64,000 bases of DNA from Vibrio proteolyticus NBRC 13287 (GTDB lineage: Bacteria; Pseudomonadota; Gammaproteobacteria; Enterobacterales; Vibrionaceae), in assembly GCF_000467125.1 (NCBI RefSeq), contig NZ_BATJ01000012.1:85927-149926 (forward strand), read 5' to 3'. Shown piece after piece: positions 61,919 through 64,000 of the stretch. Within the stretch, counting starts at the first letter, position 1. The number at the start of each line of letters is the position of its first letter. The position numbers and the translations under genes were made by a program. The notes beneath the pieces were generated by a model. It did no database searches and was not told the origin of the DNA. It saw only the letters and a program-made list of their open reading frames with translations.

Positions 61919-63271
61919 ATGTATATAGGTTTTGATTACGGTACAGCAAACTGCTCGGTAGCCCAGATGGTGGGCAAGGAGCCCCAACTGATTGCGCTGG
62001 AACAAGAAGGTTTGTACATTCCGTCAACCCTGGCCGCTCCGACCCGAGAGTCGGTGTCTGAACACCTGTTTCGCCATCGCCGTATCTCACCGGCTGATAG
62101 CACAGGTGAGCAGTTATTGCGCCGTGCCATTGCCACCAACCAAGAAGAAGACATCGAGCTCCATCCTGATGATGTGGTATTCGGTCAGGCGGCACTGACC
62201 CGCTATCTCGACGACCCGCAAGAAGTCTATTACGTTAAATCCCCTAAATCGTTTCTGGGCGCAATCGGGCTTCGAGACGTACAACTGAGCTTCTTCGAAG
62301 ATCTGGTGTGCGCCATGATGGCCAACATCAAAGCACAGGCCGAATACCACACTCAACACAGTATTGATGATGCCGTCATTGGCCGGCCAATCAACTTCCA
62401 CGGGCGCGGTGGCGAAGCGTCAAACCAGCAGGCCGAACGGATTCTCCACCGGGCCGCGAAACGTGCGGGATTCCGTCATGTTGAGTTTCAGTTTGAACCG
62501 GTCGCCGCCGGTCTGGAATACGAAGCCACACTCCACCAGGACAAAACCGTTCTGGTGGTGGATATCGGCGGCGGCACCACCGACTGCTCGCTGATTCAAA
62601 TGGGCCCTTCTTTTTGCGGCCAGGCCCAGCGCGAGCACAGTCTGATCGCACACAGTGGCCAACGGGTAGGCGGTAACGATCTGGATATCCATCTGACGTT
62701 TAAACAACTGATGCATCCTTTCGGCCTTGGCAGCAAAACCAATGACGGGCTGGATATCGCTTTGACACAATTCTGGAACCCGATCGCCATCAATGACGTC
62801 AGCGCCCAGAGTAAGTTTTATGCCCGGGAAAACTTGGCAGAACTTCAACGTCTGGTCAAAAACGCACAGGAGCCACAAAAACTTGCCCGTCTGATGGCGG
62901 TGTATCAGGATACCCTGGGCTATAGCCTGGTGAAGAAAGCGGAAGAAGCCAAAATTGCGCTGTCTGAGCGCCAAAGCATCACCACACAACTGAAGATAAT
63001 GTCGGATCTGTGTGAGGTCGAGATTCACCGTGACGCCATGATCGAGGCGATCGCAGCGCCACAACGCAAAATGGTGGAACTGGTGAGTGAGGCGGTCACC
63101 TTAGGTGGGATTAAACCGGATGTAATCTTCATGACCGGCGGCTCGGCCCGATCACCGATTCTGAAAGCAGCCGTACAACAGACGCTACCCGGCATTCCAG
63201 TGGTGAGCGGCAACTATTTCGGCTCCGTCACGGCAGGGCTGGCTCGTTGGGCACAGGTTTGCTTTCGTTGA
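61919..63271 (+). CDS. yegD: YegD-type Hsp70-like ATPase
   Basis: A 450-aa Hsp70 actin-fold protein without the substrate-binding lid. Phosphate-1 motif FDYGTANC (residues 5-12), phosphate-2 VVDIGGGTTDCS and adenosine motif FMTGGSARSP are present. Same length as E. coli YegD (450 aa). GGAGGTGGCAC precedes the ATG. Function in proteostasis is presumed; no co-chaperone is adjacent. Confidence 0.93.
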   Translation: MYIGFDYGTANCSVAQMVGKEPQLIALEQEGLYIPSTLAAPTRESVSEHLFRHRRISPADSTGEQLLRRAIATNQEEDIELHPDDVVFGQAALTRYLDDPQEVYYVKSPKSFLGAIGLRDVQLSFFEDLVCAMMANIKAQAEYHTQHSIDDAVIGRPINFHGRGGEASNQQAERILHRAAKRAGFRHVEFQFEPVAAGLEYEATLHQDKTVLVVDIGGGTTDCSLIQMGPSFCGQAQREHSLIAHSGQRVGGNDLDIHLTFKQLMHPFGLGSKTNDGLDIALTQFWNPIAINDVSAQSKFYARENLAELQRLVKNAQEPQKLARLMAVYQDTLGYSLVKKAEEAKIALSERQSITTQLKIMSDLCEVEIHRDAMIEAIAAPQRKMVELVSEAVTLGGIKPDVIFMTGGSARSPILKAAVQQTLPGIPVVSGNYFGSVTAGLARWAQVCFR

Positions 63272-63278
63272 TTCGGAG

Positions 63279-63302
63279 GCCGGCCGCTTAATCGCGGCCG
63301 GC
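63279..63302. terminator. Hairpin between yegD and the SYLF-like gene
   Basis: GCCGGCCGC/GCGGCCGGC with a TTAATC loop; very stable but no T-run on either side. Confidence 0.55.
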
Positions 63303-63309
63303 AGACGGA

Positions 63310-63882
63310 TTACTCGGAATGCTCAATCACGTCATCGGTAAAATCGGTTTCCCAGAACTTGTAGCCTTGCACTGTCGCCTGAGCGGCTGCCCCCCACAAG
63401 GCCGTCTGAAAGACTTTCACCCCATTGGCATCATATGAGGTATTGGCGGCAGCCTGATCACCCTCTTCGGTGGTTTTCGCGGTCGCATCTGCTTTAGCCC
63501 CGGCGTCCCACCCTTCTTCTTCAAACCGCTTCATCGCTACTTGATTATTAAATGCGTAAACAAACGCAATTTTCTTAAACCCGAGCCCAAGCCCGGCTCC
63601 CAGCGATGCAAAACGATAATAGCTGATAGCCCCACCCTTGTGATACGTGCACACGCCGCCCCCTGACGCAGCCGCCAGCAGATAGCTGTCACTGCCAGTA
63701 CACACCAGATACGCCATACTACCCGCCACCGCAGACTTAGCCCCAGCGTGCTCGTTGTAAATTTCCTGTAGCGCGGCATTGGTTTCCTTCTGAGCATTTT
63801 TCTTTTTCGCCGCGGGTGTGTCACCGGTGGCGCAACCGGCCACCAAAGCCGCCAGCGTGATTGCAAGCCAGGTTTTGTGCAT
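63310..63882 (-). CDS. SYLF/YSC84-like lipoprotein
   Basis: A 190-aa lipoprotein: signal sequence with lipobox ALVAGC (Cys at about 17), a Lys/Ala-rich linker, then a domain with GGGVCTYHKGGAISYYRFASLGAGLGLGFKKIAFVYAF split over about residues 74-110 and FEEEGWDAGAKADAT after it. This order matches SYLF (Ysc84) lipid-binding domains. Ribosome site AGGAGAGACC. The 118 bases after it to the window end hold nothing I can name. Confidence 0.8.
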   Translation of the reverse strand: MHKTWLAITLAALVAGCATGDTPAAKKKNAQKETNAALQEIYNEHAGAKSAVAGSMAYLVCTGSDSYLLAAASGGGVCTYHKGGAISYYRFASLGAGLGLGFKKIAFVYAFNNQVAMKRFEEEGWDAGAKADATAKTTEEGDQAAANTSYDANGVKVFQTALWGAAAQATVQGYKFWETDFTDDVIEHSE

Positions 63883-64000
63883 GGTCTCTCCTTAAGCAAA
63901 CGCGTGTCCTGTCCATTTATGCTAGTACATAAACGCATTAAGCCACGTTTCTTGCGATATTTTGTCTTCGTAACCCTTCCCACGCCCCGGCGAAGAAGAC

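Noticed and set aside
63537..63983. Minus-strand frame overlapping the SYLF-like lipoprotein
   Set aside because: Wrong-frame overlap; the lipoprotein frame has the lipobox and ribosome site.
1..64000. tRNA/rRNA genes, CRISPR arrays, prophage, integron attC sites, toxin-antitoxin pairs, defence genes
   Set aside because: I looked for repeats, cloverleaf ends and family motifs and found none I could support.

Overview
The window reads as ordinary, gene-dense chromosomal DNA of a Vibrio, most likely the second chromosome. The signature loci are an mtlADR mannitol operon with an antisense MtlS-type RNA region, the vqmR/vqmA quorum-sensing pair with its G-tract/C-tract operator, a putA/putP locus, and a lapC-lapG-lapD-lapB operon next to pdxH. 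From memory these sit together on chromosome II of V. cholerae. The roughly 50% GC look would suit the V. fluvialis/V. furnissii group, but species cannot be fixed from the sequence alone. I see no rRNA, tRNA, CRISPR array, prophage or defence island. The only mobile element is one IS200-type insertion.

Layout. 1-1.5 kb: end of a copper/cytochrome-oxidase type cluster (membrane protein, SCO, PCuAC). 1.6-2.8 kb: an RsgA-family GTPase behind a 13-codon leader ORF and a terminator. 3-7.1 kb: SstT, a Sel1-repeat membrane protein, and a bactofilin/LytM peptidase pair that overlap. 7.2-11.6 kb: mannitol operon with a long control region (several CRP-like sites, MtlS candidate). 11.6-12.1 kb: decayed remnants of an RND efflux operon. 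12.1-15.1 kb: speA-speB (arginine to agmatine to putrescine) behind a possible attenuator. 15.2-26.8 kb: M15 peptidase, Lrp regulator/EamA exporter, CtlX-type hydrolase, ABC exporter, PEBP/AraC pair, DUF445 protein, BASS transporter with an unlisted 42-aa membrane ORF, and a three-gene thiol-redox operon. 27-29.9 kb: a ToxR/CadC-like regulator divergent from the redox operon, then an Lrp regulator.

30-37 kb: proline catabolism (putP, a separate PutA C-terminal-domain protein, putA, AraC regulator). 37.4-40.4 kb: PEGA coiled-coil protein, VqmR sRNA, VqmA, PdxH. 40.7-46.8 kb: the Lap adhesin-retention/secretion operon, without an adhesin or a TolC gene. 46.9-47.5 kb: IS200 element. 47.6-51.3 kb: YccF, a small monooxygenase-fold protein, a TSUP permease, and a PBP2 that has no rodA beside it. 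51.3-55.3 kb: a rhodanese/GST/DJ-1 operon divergent from a GlxA-type activator, then a periplasmic rhodanese and a nucleoside hydrolase. 55.7-57.7 kb: SdaC-type permease and an unrecognised 202-aa protein. 57.9-63.9 kb: secreted alpha-amylase, a GNAT remnant, a Gfo/Idh-like oxidoreductase, YegD-type Hsp70 and a SYLF-like lipoprotein.

The main regulatory interest is the density of RNA-level control: VqmR with its operator, the MtlS region, a possible terminator/antiterminator switch ahead of speA that overlaps a short Arg-containing ORF, a leader ORF plus terminator ahead of rsgA, a sequestered ribosome site in the IS200 transposase leader, and a possible unnamed sRNA near 5.7 kb.
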